A stretch of 64,000 bases of DNA from contig JADZDP010000257.1 in assembly GCA_020850995.1 (NCBI GenBank), forward strand, positions 23,431 to 87,430, in the 5' to 3' direction. The notes under the pieces were generated by a model that did no database searches, was not told where the DNA came from, and worked only from the letters and a program-made list of their open reading frames with translations. The stretch is from Deltaproteobacteria bacterium. GTDB taxonomy: Bacteria > Myxococcota > UBA727 > VGSZ01. The translations under genes and the position numbers were made by a program. Positions 7,912 through 17,628 of this stretch are shown piece after piece (the stretch's first letter is position 1; every line of letters starts with the position of its first letter).

Positions 7912-8654
7912 GGTGCGGCCTCCACCGGCACCAAGGCCGGATCCACCACGGCACCGCCGCCCGCGTCGATGAGCGTCACCACGTCGAGGAACGACACGCC
8001 CGCGTCGATCAGCACGTGCGACCCGCCGCGGTGACGCTGCGCGAACGCGGCGATGTCTTCCACGCGCCCTGCCACCAGGCCCGCGGGCAGGGCCTCGGGG
8101 AGCTGCCCCATCTCGACCACGCGGGCACCCGCAGCGGTGAGCACGCGGCGCACTTGGCTCGCGCGGCGCGCGTCGTCGATGGCCACGGCCACCGGTACGC
8201 CCGCGGGCAGCGCCACGTCGATGCCGGCCAAGGCCTGCGCCAGGCGTCGCGCCAGCGCGGCACCGGCGCGCCGCGCGCCCAGATCGGTCTTCAATACCTG
8301 CACGACCTGCTCCACCGCCGACGACAGTGAGCGAAAGGGCTTGACCAGGTAGCCGTCGCCGTCGTGGGCCAGCACGGCCAGCGCGCTCTCGCGGCTCGGG
8401 TAGCCGGTGACCATGACGAAGGCGAGCTCTGGCCAGCGCGCGCGCACCTGCGCGAGCAGATCGATGCCGCTCATGGCCGGCAGGTTCTTGTCGCACAGCA
8501 CCATGTCGATGCCGCCCTGATCGAGGTGCTCCAGCGCCTGCTCGGCGGTGGCCACACCGTCAACGCTGTGGCCGTTGTCACCCAACACCGACCCAAGGAT
8601 GCGCTGCAACGTTGGCTCATCTTCGACGAGCAGCAGGTTCTTGCCGATGGCCAT
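7908..8654 (-). CDS. Response regulator with receiver domain and degenerate second domain
   Basis: A 248-residue protein. Residues 6-120 are a CheY-like receiver: the acidic pair E11-D12, phospho-acceptor D55 in VLCDKNLPAMSG, the T in VMVTGYPS, and K in YLVKPF. Residues about 140-245 (GVPVAVAIDDARRASQVRR onward) look like a second receiver-like fold lacking the acidic pocket, so probably a degenerate pseudo-receiver rather than a DNA-binding output. Overlaps the FecR gene by 4 bp. No kinase lies beside it; the histidine kinase at 9406 is the nearest candidate. Confidence 0.9.
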   Translation of the reverse strand: MAIGKNLLLVEDEPTLQRILGSVLGDNGHSVDGVATAEQALEHLDQGGIDMVLCDKNLPAMSGIDLLAQVRARWPELAFVMVTGYPSRESALAVLAHDGDGYLVKPFRSLSSAVEQVVQVLKTDLGARRAGAALARRLAQALAGIDVALPAGVPVAVAIDDARRASQVRRVLTAAGARVVEMGQLPEALPAGLVAGRVEDIAAFAQRHRGGSHVLIDAGVSFLDVVTLIDAGGGAVVDPALVPVEAAP

Positions 8655-8883
8655 GCTCGGGGGACACTCTAGCCGATTCGCAGCGGCGCTCGCCGACCCG
8701 TGCAGCCGGTCGGGGGATGTCCCACCGCCGCCCCTGTGGCCACCGTGTCTCGTATCGAGCTACGGATGGCCAGCGCCCGGCCGGGCGCGGTAGGTGTAGT
8801 GGATGCCTCCGGCGGGACCGCGCCGATCGCACGGAGGTGAATAAACACGTCGGTGCTCGCAGGCACAAGAGTCCGAGGGAATC
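8655..8883 (+). promoter_or_regulatory. Leader/promoter region of the RRM gene, with a 16-bp palindrome
   Basis: This 229-bp divergent gap contains the perfect palindrome GCGCCCGGCCGGGCGC at 8773-8788 and a strong Shine-Dalgarno-like GGAGG at 8833-8837, 47 bp before the RRM start and with no conserved ORF behind it. The start at 8884 has its own GAGGGA with short spacing. RRM genes of this type are often post-transcriptionally controlled through their leaders, so the unused ribosome-binding site may be a regulatory or leader-peptide site. Inference only. Confidence 0.35.
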
Positions 8884-9372
8884 GTGGCAAACCGCCTCTA
8901 CGTTGGAAACCTCCCCTACAACTTGTCTGAAGAACAGCTACGCGCGGCCTTCGCGCCGCACGGCGACGTGGTCTCGGCCAGCGTCGTGATGGACCGCGCC
9001 ACGGGCAGGTCGCGCGGCTTCGGCTTCGTCGAGATGGCGACCGCCGATGCCGCAGCCAAGGCCACGCAGGCCATGAACGGAGCGCTGTTGGAGGGTCGGC
9101 CGCTGACGGTCAACGAGGCGCGCGAGCGCGCACCTCGCGGCCCGGGCGGGCCGCGCTCCTTCGATCGAGGCGATCGGGGCGGCGGCTTCGGCGGCGACCG
9201 GGGCGGCGGCTTCGGCGGTGATCGGGGCGGCGGCTTCGGCGGTGATCGGGGCGGCGGCTTCGGTGGCGACGCCGGCGGTGAGCGCGGCCGTCGACGCGAC
9301 CGCGACCGCGATCGCAGCGACCGCGACCGCGACGACCGCGGCGGCGGTGGCCGCGGCGGCGGCCGCTGGTAG
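8884..9372 (+). CDS. Glycine-rich RNA-binding protein, single RRM
   Basis: A 162-residue protein with a GTG start at 8884. The RRM domain covers residues 3-80, with RNP2 (LYVGNL, 5-10) and RNP1 (RGFGFVEM, 44-51) both intact, including the aromatic residues that stack on RNA. Residues about 88-162 are a low-complexity tail: four 8-residue Gly-Gly-Phe/Asp-Arg units, then Arg/Asp-rich RDRDRD and a GGGGRGGG end. This is the architecture of the bacterial RNA chaperones related to eukaryotic glycine-rich RRM proteins, often cold-induced. Cytoplasmic. Confidence 0.95.
   Translation: MANRLYVGNLPYNLSEEQLRAAFAPHGDVVSASVVMDRATGRSRGFGFVEMATADAAAKATQAMNGALLEGRPLTVNEARERAPRGPGGPRSFDRGDRGGGFGGDRGGGFGGDRGGGFGGDRGGGFGGDAGGERGRRRDRDRDRSDRDRDDRGGGGRGGGRW
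9176..9271 (+). repeat. 24-bp tandem repeat in the RRM gene, four units
   Basis: Four near-identical 24-bp units encode the 8-residue motif GGGFGGDR, with the last unit diverged to GDAG. The variation is mostly at third positions (GAC/GAT), showing recent unit duplication. Confidence 0.85.
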
Positions 9373-9405
9373 GTACCCGCAGACCGCACAGGCCCAGCAG
9401 GCCAG

Positions 9406-11331
<1,926 letters not shown>

Positions 11332-11342
11332 GACTCTATCCC

Positions 11343-11834
11343 ATGGCGGAACCCAAGCTCACCCACGTCGACGAACAGGGTCGCGTCCACATGGTGGACG
11401 TGTCGGACAAGGCCGAGACCGAGCGCGTCGCCGTGGCCAGGGCCACGCTGCGCTGCACACCGGCGACGCGCGACGCCATCGCCGGCGGCACCCTCAAGAA
11501 GGGCGAGGCGCTGGCGGCCGCGCGCGTCGCCGCCATCCTCGCGGCCAAGCGCACCGGCGAGCTCATCCCCCTGTGCCACCCCTTGCCCCTCACCGACGTG
11601 CAGATCGGGCTGGTACCCACCGCCGACGGCATCGCCATCGAGGCCTTGGCCAAGACCGTGGGCCGCACCGGTGTCGAAATGGAGGCCATGGTGGCGTGCA
11701 GCGTCGCCGGCCTCGTGCTCTACGACATGGCCAAGGCCGTCGAGCGCGGCATGGTGCTCGACCAGGTGCGCTTGGTGGAGAAGCGCGGCGGCAAGAGTGG
11801 CCACTGGCGGCGCGAGGGCGAGGCTCCGCCCTGA
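11343..11834 (+). CDS. moaC: Cyclic pyranopterin monophosphate synthase
   Basis: A 163-residue cytoplasmic enzyme of full family length. MoaC makes cyclic pyranopterin monophosphate from the MoaA product, the first stage of molybdenum cofactor synthesis. Hallmarks: LTHVDEQGRVHMVDVSDK near the N-terminus, GELIPLCHPLPLTD (about residues 76-90), the active-site segment VGRTGVEMEAMVACSVAG, and LYDMAKAVERGM with the conserved Asp and Lys. No other moa gene is in the window, so the pathway is dispersed. Divergent from the histidine kinase with only 11 bp between starts, so the promoters must overlap the neighbouring coding sequence. Confidence 0.97.
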   Translation: MAEPKLTHVDEQGRVHMVDVSDKAETERVAVARATLRCTPATRDAIAGGTLKKGEALAAARVAAILAAKRTGELIPLCHPLPLTDVQIGLVPTADGIAIEALAKTVGRTGVEMEAMVACSVAGLVLYDMAKAVERGMVLDQVRLVEKRGGKSGHWRREGEAPP

Positions 11835-11840
11835 GCGCGC

Positions 11841-13058
11841 TCAATCCGCCGCGCGGGCAGGGACAGCGGCACCGACGGGGGCCGGCAACCGCCGTCGCAG
11901 CTCGCGCTCGAGCGGCACCGACACGGCGCTGATGCGCTTGTGTCGCAGGCGCTCGCGCAGGCGTGTCCACAGCGCGGCCGCGCGCCCGGGCATGTCGTGC
12001 GGCGCCGGCAACTCGAGCGCCACGCCGTCGAGCGCGAAGGCGGCGGCCACGGTGCTCCAATAGACGCGCGCGGGCTCGCCGAGCTTGCCGAGGTCGCCGT
12101 CGAGGATCTCGCGCAGCGCTGCCGTCTCCTTCACGCCGGGCGCGTCCGCCTGGATGATGCACATCGTCAGCGCCAGGTGCGTGCACAGCTCCACGGCGCG
12201 GCGCACGATGCGCCGCGGGCCGTCTTCGCGCACCAGCGACAGCAGCGCCAACGCGAGCGGCGGCCCCGTCACCTCCACACCCACGTCGAGGAGCCGATCG
12301 ATCACTGCGCGCGCCAGCGCACGATCCTCGAGCGCGTCGAGGGGCGACACCTTCTTGCCCCCGATCTTGTAGGGCAGCACCAGCGAGAACCCGAGCGCCT
12401 TCTGCGCGGGGTCGCCGAGCAACCACAGGCGGGTCAGCGGCGACACGTCGAGGAGCGCGGTCAACAAGGTCGTGCGCGCGATGCGCAGGTCCTCCTCGCC
12501 GGCGGCGAGCGCGAGGCGCCACAGGGGCATCTTTTTGCGATCGACGTTGACCCGCCGCACGCCCGGCCACGCGGTCAGGCGCTTGGGGACGTCGGTGCCG
12601 AAGAACGACGCGCTACCGGTCCACCACTTGATGTGCACGTCGGTGCGCGTGGTGCCGAAGGCCCGACCCACCACCAGGTGGCGCGTCAACAGTCGCCCGG
12701 CATCGAAGGTGTGCGGTAGCGCTTGCACCGCCTGTGCGCCGGCGCGACAGAAGAGGTGGGCGCGCGCGTAGAACGAGCCCGCCTGCGGGTGCGTGCACGC
12801 AAACAGCTCGTGCACGGCATACAAGAGCGTGCCTGCGTCCTCGTCGAACGGCGCCGGCGTCAGGTCGGCGAGGTGCGCGGCCTCCTCGAGCTGCCGCTCA
12901 CAGGCGTCGGCCAGCGCGGTGTCGATGGTGAGGCCGTTCTTGATGGCGAGGAGCCCATCGTTGCCCAGGGGCGATCCCACCAGGCACCGTTCGCCGCGCA
13001 GGAAGGGCACGCCGAATTCGGCGGCAAATCGAGCGAGGACAGCGGCGTGCTTGACCAT
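11841..13058 (-). CDS. Hypothetical protein, 405 residues
   Basis: I do not recognise this family. The ATG at 13058 (MVKHAAVLARFAAEFG) is preferred over an in-frame extension into the gap. The protein is soluble and mostly helical by composition. Distinctive segments are DAGTLLYAVHELFACTH (about 85-105), HIKWWTGSASFFGTDVPKR (about 155-175), DRKKMPLWRLALAAGEEDL and KALGFSLVLPYKIGGKKV. There is no signal peptide, no Walker motif and no metal-binding cluster I can defend. It ends 6 bp from the moaC stop (convergent) and lies 10 bp downstream of the next gene on the same strand, which indicates a two-gene operon with it. Confidence 0.75.
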   Translation of the reverse strand: MVKHAAVLARFAAEFGVPFLRGERCLVGSPLGNDGLLAIKNGLTIDTALADACERQLEEAAHLADLTPAPFDEDAGTLLYAVHELFACTHPQAGSFYARAHLFCRAGAQAVQALPHTFDAGRLLTRHLVVGRAFGTTRTDVHIKWWTGSASFFGTDVPKRLTAWPGVRRVNVDRKKMPLWRLALAAGEEDLRIARTTLLTALLDVSPLTRLWLLGDPAQKALGFSLVLPYKIGGKKVSPLDALEDRALARAVIDRLLDVGVEVTGPPLALALLSLVREDGPRRIVRRAVELCTHLALTMCIIQADAPGVKETAALREILDGDLGKLGEPARVYWSTVAAAFALDGVALELPAPHDMPGRAAALWTRLRERLRHKRISAVSVPLERELRRRLPAPVGAAVPARAAD

Positions 13059-13068
13059 GCACCTGCGC

Positions 13069-14784
13069 CTAGCGATCGCTCTCGAGCTTGCCGGTGGGCT
13101 CGTCGAAGACGTCGCCCGCTTTGCCGGTGGCGTGCGCCGCATCTGCGGGCACCGCGTCTGCGTCGTCGACGCTGTGGGGCTCGTCGCTGGTGGTCGCCGC
13201 GGCGCCACGCCCGGCGGCGGGCAGGGCGCGCCCCGGCGCGGCCGCGGGTGCGAGCAGCGGGCGCGCCTCAGGGGCGGCCACCTTGGCGCCGCGCCACAGC
13301 GAGAACGCGCCTTGGCGCTTGTGCGCCACCTCCGGCAAGGGCAGCGTCTCCGAGACGTCGCGCGTGCGCAGCTCGACGATGCTGGCGCGGGCGCGCTCCG
13401 GTGCCACGACGGCGCGCGACAGGGGTCGCAGGTGGTCGGCGGCCACGGCGAAGGCCGGCTTGCCCTCGGGGAAGAAGTAGATGTTCTGCTCGGGGCGGAT
13501 CTGCAGGTGCTCGCGCAACAGGTCGTAGTCGACGTGCGGCAACAGCTCCATGCCCACGGGGAGGAAGATCTGCGGGTAGCTCTCGGTCATGGGCTGACCG
13601 AAGGGGATGCCGTGCACGCCGCGCCGATTGATGACGATGATGTAGTTGCCGGCGATGACGGCCTCGTACGAGCGCAGGATCGCGGCGGGCAGCAGGTAGA
13701 CGAGCTTGCGAAACCACGGCAGGCGCTCCACCTCGATGAGCAAGGCGGTGGTGGCGGCCGCGGCGCGGGGCAGGCGCGCGAGCCGCAGCTCCACGTCGAG
13801 CGCGTCGATGGTCTGCGCCGGCGCCAGCTCGGGCGGCGCCAGCACCCCGTCGCGGCCGTGCACCGTGACGTCGACCAGATCGCGCACGTCCACCGCTTCG
13901 TCGCCCACGTTGAGCTGCTCGACCTTCTCGGGCGGCCCCCAGAACAGCACCGTGGTGTCGTCGGGGAATGCGGCGCCCACGCTCTCGAGCGCGATGGGGT
14001 GCCGGAAGCCCCACTCGACCATCAGGTGTGGCTGATAGGGCACGAACACGCGCATGCCCGGGGTCTGCGACACCAGCGCGGCGACGTGGCGCGGCATGCC
14101 CTCGCAGGTCACGAGCTGCACCTCGCGCTGCGCGCCCGAGAACATGCTGCGCTTGGCGCTGGCTGCCGACGTGACGGTGGCCGAGAGCTGGCGTGCCCAC
14201 AGGTAGCGACACAGCGGCTTCGCCAGGCCCTGCTCGCAGCGCACCACCAAGCGGGCGTGCGCCTCCTTTTCCTTCTCGGCGGCCGACAGCGGGCGCGGCG
14301 AGAGGCCGAGCACCAGGTCCACGAGGCGCAGGGTGCGGCCGTAGCGGCGCCGATCCGCGCCTGCCTCGCCGTAGAGCGTGAGATCGCCGGGATCCGGCAC
14401 CAGCTCGTCGGCGCCGCCGAGGTCGTAGCCGAGGGGCGAACGTCGGTCCCGGTAGGGAACGTAGTGCGCGTCGGTGCCCGTGAAGGGGCGGCCCTTGTGC
14501 ATGCGCCCAGCCTGCGCCGCACGGTCGGCCGCGTAGCTGCCCGCGACCTCGAAGGTGACGCACAGCTCGCGCCCGCCGCGCTCAGAGATCGCCTCCTTGA
14601 TCTCGAGCGAGCTCAGGATCTCGTCGAGCGACACCTCGCGCGAGTAGGAGCGGAAAAAGCCCACCGCGCGCGCGACGTCGGGGAAGAACAGCGCGAGGCG
14701 GCGCCCCATGACGACACCCCGCTCGTCCGCCGCGAGACCGGGGCAGTGCGTGCGGGCCTGGCCGAGGCTGATCGGCTCGAGCAT
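13069..14784 (-). CDS. Hypothetical protein, 571 residues, first gene of a two-gene operon
   Basis: Starts at ATG 14784 (MLEPISLGQARTH); the longer open frame is rejected because it crosses repeat copy B. Not a family I can name. The body has many alternating beta/alpha segments, for example RLALFFPDVARAVGFFRS, MRVFVPYQPHLMVEWGFRH, TTVLFWGPPEKVEQLNVG, and a conserved-looking block NYIIVINRRGVHGIPFGQP with ESYPQIFLPVG after it. The last 75 residues are a low-complexity Ala/Pro/Asp-rich tail. There is no signal peptide. The gene is followed after 10 bp by the 405-residue unknown, so the two probably act together. Its start is 36 bp from repeat copy B. Confidence 0.75.
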   Translation of the reverse strand: MLEPISLGQARTHCPGLAADERGVVMGRRLALFFPDVARAVGFFRSYSREVSLDEILSSLEIKEAISERGGRELCVTFEVAGSYAADRAAQAGRMHKGRPFTGTDAHYVPYRDRRSPLGYDLGGADELVPDPGDLTLYGEAGADRRRYGRTLRLVDLVLGLSPRPLSAAEKEKEAHARLVVRCEQGLAKPLCRYLWARQLSATVTSAASAKRSMFSGAQREVQLVTCEGMPRHVAALVSQTPGMRVFVPYQPHLMVEWGFRHPIALESVGAAFPDDTTVLFWGPPEKVEQLNVGDEAVDVRDLVDVTVHGRDGVLAPPELAPAQTIDALDVELRLARLPRAAAATTALLIEVERLPWFRKLVYLLPAAILRSYEAVIAGNYIIVINRRGVHGIPFGQPMTESYPQIFLPVGMELLPHVDYDLLREHLQIRPEQNIYFFPEGKPAFAVAADHLRPLSRAVVAPERARASIVELRTRDVSETLPLPEVAHKRQGAFSLWRGAKVAAPEARPLLAPAAAPGRALPAAGRGAAATTSDEPHSVDDADAVPADAAHATGKAGDVFDEPTGKLESDR

Positions 14785-14820
14785 GACCCGACCGTAGCAG
14801 GACCCGCGTCGCTTATGACC

Positions 14821-14981
14821 ACAGCGGAGGTCGGTTGCATTGATCGAGCCCAGCGCAGGGAACTGCCAGGAGCCCAAGGAGCACCGCAGCCGCGTACCTC
14901 GTGGTACGCGGCGAACACGCGACGCAGGGATCGCGGCAAGGACCAAGCCCGGCGACCATCTATGCAACCGACCTCCGCTGG
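14821..14981 (-). repeat. 162-bp structured repeat, copy B (perfect arms)
   Basis: Minus-strand copy of the element family. The arms are a perfect 19-bp inverted repeat: 14822-14840 (begins CAGCGGAGGTC) against 14962-14980. The central hairpin is a perfect 9-bp stem, CCGCGTACC (14890-14898) with GGTACGCGG (14903-14911), and a 4-nt loop. Read on the minus strand it has the same block 1 (TTGGTCCTTGCCGCGATC) and block 2 (GGTGCTCCTTGGGCTC) as copies A and C. It lies between divergent genes, 36 bp from the start at 14784 and 143 bp from zapA. Confidence 0.9.
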
Positions 14982-15064
14982 AGGCGCGCTCCGCGCCCGG
15001 ACGCGCGCTTGATCGCGCGCGTTTGCACGCGGCGAAAAAAAGTGATCAACCGCCGTTCAACCGT

Positions 15065-15094
15065 TTGACAGCGCGGCGCCCGCGCTCGTACCGT
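15065..15094 (+). promoter_or_regulatory. Candidate sigma-70 type promoter for zapA
   Basis: TTGACA (15065-15070), 18-bp spacer, TACCGT (15089-15094), with the zapA start 31 bp further on. The -35 matches consensus exactly; the -10 keeps the T-A and final T. It sits outside repeat copy B. Confidence 0.45.
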
Positions 15095-15124
15095 TTGGTC
15101 TCGACGAGCGGGGAAGCGAACGAC

Positions 15125-15514
15125 GTGAAGCGCAAAGTCGACGTCAGCCTGCTCGGGCACCGCTTCACGGTGAAGACGGATCGGGACGAGGCCTTCGTGC
15201 GCGGCTTGGCGGCCCATGTCTGCCGCCGCGTCGACGAGGTGCGACGCACCATGAAGAGCTCGGCCCCTGAGGCCGTGGCGCTGCTCGCCGGCCTCCTGAT
15301 CGCCGAGGAGCTGTTCGAGGAGCGCGAGCGCGCCGCCGGCAACCGCGCCGACGTGCGTCGTACCACCGAGGCGATGATCGAGAAGCTCAGCGCCGCCCTG
15401 GGCGATGGCGTGCTCGACCGCTTGTCCGAGCCGCAGGCCCGCGGCGCCCTGCGCGACGACGAGCGCGACGACGAGGTGGCGTTGGTCGCGGCGCCACTCT
15501 CGCGGCAGGTGTAG
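15125..15514 (+). CDS. zapA: Cell division protein ZapA family
   Basis: A 129-residue protein with a GTG start at 15125 (MKRKVDVSLLGHRFTVK), preceded by GGGGAAG. Residues 4-40 match the ZapA head: VSLLGHRFTVKTDRDEAFVR, then LAAHVCRRVDEVR. A long helix (about residues 45-85) is the coiled-coil dimerisation part. ZapA bundles FtsZ filaments at the division site in the cytoplasm. The C-terminal 30 residues are an Asp/Arg-rich tail not needed for the family call. It is convergent with the lectin lipoprotein gene, only 14 bp separating their stops. Confidence 0.85.
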   Translation: MKRKVDVSLLGHRFTVKTDRDEAFVRGLAAHVCRRVDEVRRTMKSSAPEAVALLAGLLIAEELFEERERAAGNRADVRRTTEAMIEKLSAALGDGVLDRLSEPQARGALRDDERDDEVALVAAPLSRQV

Positions 15515-15528
15515 CCCCGCCACGGCGA

Positions 15529-16752
15529 TCAGCGGAAGTCGTCGATGAGCGCGCCGCTCGGGGCGAGCCAGCGCCCCTCGGCGCCGAGGTCGTCGCCGCC
15601 GATCCAGCAGTCGTCGAGGGCGGGCAGCAGGTCGTCGATCATGGCCGAGGTCGCGGCCTCGGCCGCGGCGGAGTCGAGGGTGGCGAGGGCGCCGCCCATG
15701 AAGGCGCAGGCCATCGCGGCCTCCACGGAGCCCAGCGGGTCGGTGCACAGCGCGCGACGACGCCCGTCGGCGCCGGTGGCCGCGCTGCAGCTGGGCCCGA
15801 CGGGCATCCCCGCCGGGACATCGCAGACGAATTCCTTGGCGTTGCCACAGGGCGCGTCGTTCCAGACCCTGAGCACGTCGCCACTGCCGGCGGCGACCTG
15901 CAATTCGAGGCAGTGTTCGCCGCTTCCGCTGTTGTCGGGTTGGTTCGTGCCCCAGTTCGAGTAGGGCGCGGGGATCGCAACGCCGCTTGGCCAACGCCAC
16001 ACCCCCTCGTCCGGCAGGTCGGTGCCGCCGGTCCAGCACGCCTGCCCCCCGAAGAGCTGGCGCGCCCTGTCGTAGAGCTCGGCGTCATCGTCGGCGTCGC
16101 GGATGCGCACCAGCGCGCCACCGGTGCTGGCGCAGGTGGCCGCGGCGTCGGCGGCGGTCTCCTGCATTGGGCAGAACGCGCGCGCCCCGGCGCCCATTAT
16201 GACCTCGTCGCAGCCAAGAGGCGCGACCTCGGCGTCGCACACAAAGGGGTAGTGCTCGGTGCATTGCTCATCGAACCACTGGGTCGTCGACACCCAGGCG
16301 GTGTTGTTGCGCAAGCGCAGCGCGAGGCAGTGCTCGCTGTCGCTGCCGTTGTCGGGCTCGTTCTTGCCCCAATGTGAGTAGCCGAGCTCGCCCTCGCCCT
16401 CTCCTTCGCCTTCACCCTCTCCTTCGCCTTCACCCTCTCCTTCGCCCTCACCCTCTCCTTCGCCCTCACCCTCTCCTTCGCCCTCTCCTTCACCCTCTCC
16501 TTCGCCTTCTCCTTCGCCTTCACCCTCTCCTTCGCCCTCACCCTCTCCTTCACCCTCACCCCCTCCTTCACCCTCACCCTCTCCTTCACCCTCACCCTCG
16601 CCAGCGCCAGGTAGCTCGTCGACGCAGAGCCCCAGACGGCAGACCTGCGGCTCGCATGCCGCGTCGTCGTTGCACGGACGACCGGGGCCCTCGGGGCAGG
16701 CCCAGAGCCAGAGCAGGGCGCTGAGCGCGAGCGGTGCGAGGCGGTGGTTCAC
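15529..16752 (-). CDS. GEGEGE-linker lipoprotein with C-type-lectin-like domains (half, whole, half)
   Basis: A 407-residue secreted lipoprotein: signal PLALSALLWLWAC, a short Cys-rich knot (PCNDDAACEPQVCRLGLC), then about 70 residues of Glu-Gly repeat. After it come lectin-like segments. The first has only a C-terminal half (YSHWGKNEPDNGS through EHYPFVCD). The second is complete, from AFCPMQETAADAAATC to NAKEFVCD with WGTNQPDN in the ligand loop. The third stops after its N-terminal half (CWIGGDDLGAEGRW). The gene ends 14 bp from the zapA stop, so the last domain looks truncated. These folds typically bind sugars or proteins at the cell surface; the ligand is unknown. Confidence 0.85.
   Translation of the reverse strand: MNHRLAPLALSALLWLWACPEGPGRPCNDDAACEPQVCRLGLCVDELPGAGEGEGEGEGEGEGGGEGEGEGEGEGEGEGEGEGEGEGEGEGEGEGEGEGEGEGEGEGEGEGEGEGEGEGEGELGYSHWGKNEPDNGSDSEHCLALRLRNNTAWVSTTQWFDEQCTEHYPFVCDAEVAPLGCDEVIMGAGARAFCPMQETAADAAATCASTGGALVRIRDADDDAELYDRARQLFGGQACWTGGTDLPDEGVWRWPSGVAIPAPYSNWGTNQPDNSGSGEHCLELQVAAGSGDVLRVWNDAPCGNAKEFVCDVPAGMPVGPSCSAATGADGRRRALCTDPLGSVEAAMACAFMGGALATLDSAAAEAATSAMIDDLLPALDDCWIGGDDLGAEGRWLAPSGALIDDFR
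16387..16600 (-). repeat. Glu-Gly codon repeat tract in the lectin lipoprotein gene
   Basis: About 210 bp of 6-bp GAG/GAA-GGC/GGT/GGG units, themselves arranged in higher-order blocks of 12 and 18 bp (alternating GAAGGC, GAGAGG-type phases when read in all frames). In-frame, so it sets the length of a flexible acidic stalk and is prone to slippage and recombination. Confidence 0.85.
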
Positions 16753-16785
16753 CGCCGCAGGGTAGCAGCTCGCGTCGTGGGCGCG

Positions 16786-17577
16786 TCAGGCGAGCAGGCC
16801 CAGCACGAGGGCGATCCCCATGCCCACGACGATCGACGCGCGCAGCCAACGCAGCGCGGCCTGACGAGCAGCCGGGCTCGGCGCCGGGCCTACCGCGAGG
16901 ATGGCTGCCACGATCTGCAGGAGCGCGACGACACCGATGGCGACGTCCACCGTGCCCTTGACGCCGGCGACGTCAGAGACGGCGCCAGCGACCACCAGGG
17001 CGTTGAGCACCACGTGCGGCAGCGGCGTGCGCGCCAAGCGCAGGCAGGCGAGGCCGATGAGGTTTGCGATGGCGATGGCGGGGAAGAAGAGCAGGCCGCC
17101 GTGGGAGGACGCCTCGGGGAGCGTGAAGATCGCGATGAGCCCATGGGCGCCGATGTCGGCCACGGCGAGGACGGTGGCATAGAACATCATGGGCTCGCGT
17201 CCACCGAGCCGGCGACCGACGCGCGAGACCACGAGCAGCGCGCCGCCGGCCGGCAGCGCCAGCAGCGCCCCCGCGCCCCCGTTCCAGCCCGCGGAGGCGG
17301 CGCACAGACCCACGACGAAGGAGGCCCACAGCGCCGCGCGCGCGATCACCTGGGGCACCAGGCCGCGCAGGGGGACCAGCACGCTGCACGACGCCACCGC
17401 CGCTCCGATCAGCGCGAGCCACGGGCTCCAGTCGAGCTCCAAGACGGCGAACCAAGCGACGCCGGTGAGGGCCGCCAGGCCCATTGCCGCGATGCGCCAG
17501 GGCTGCGCGCGCGCGTGCACACGAGCTCGGAAGCGCGGTCGCGGGCCCGTGACGGGGAGCGCGGGAGCGTCGGCCAT
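16786..17577 (-). CDS. Multi-pass membrane protein of unknown function
   Basis: A 263-residue protein starting MADAPALPVTG. After a basic cytoplasmic segment (PRFRARVHARAQPWR) there are eight hydrophobic helices, starting with IAAMGLAALTGVAWFAVLEL and ending with ASIVVGMGIALVLGLLA. The loops are short, with no conserved charged motif that would indicate a transporter family. It lies between the lectin lipoprotein and the FHA/sigma-54 activator on the same strand, 51 bp after the activator stop. Function unknown. Confidence 0.75.
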   Translation of the reverse strand: MADAPALPVTGPRPRFRARVHARAQPWRIAAMGLAALTGVAWFAVLELDWSPWLALIGAAVASCSVLVPLRGLVPQVIARAALWASFVVGLCAASAGWNGGAGALLALPAGGALLVVSRVGRRLGGREPMMFYATVLAVADIGAHGLIAIFTLPEASSHGGLLFFPAIAIANLIGLACLRLARTPLPHVVLNALVVAGAVSDVAGVKGTVDVAIGVVALLQIVAAILAVGPAPSPAARQAALRWLRASIVVGMGIALVLGLLA

Positions 17578-17628
17578 GTCCTGGGGAAACCCGCGAGCGC
17601 AGCCCGTGCTTCCCGCTGGCAGGATCTC

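Noticed and set aside
8837..8989. Possible GTG-started small gene overlapping the RRM start
   Set aside because: No protein-like composition after about 15 codons and out of frame with a well-supported RRM; kept only as a possible leader site.
14785..14967. Longer start for the 571-residue protein at 14967
   Set aside because: The extra residues are a translation of repeat copy B (similar peptide-like strings appear at the other copies).
16387..16600. Regular short repeats considered as a CRISPR-like array
   Set aside because: Units are 6-18 bp codon repeats inside a coding frame, without spacers.
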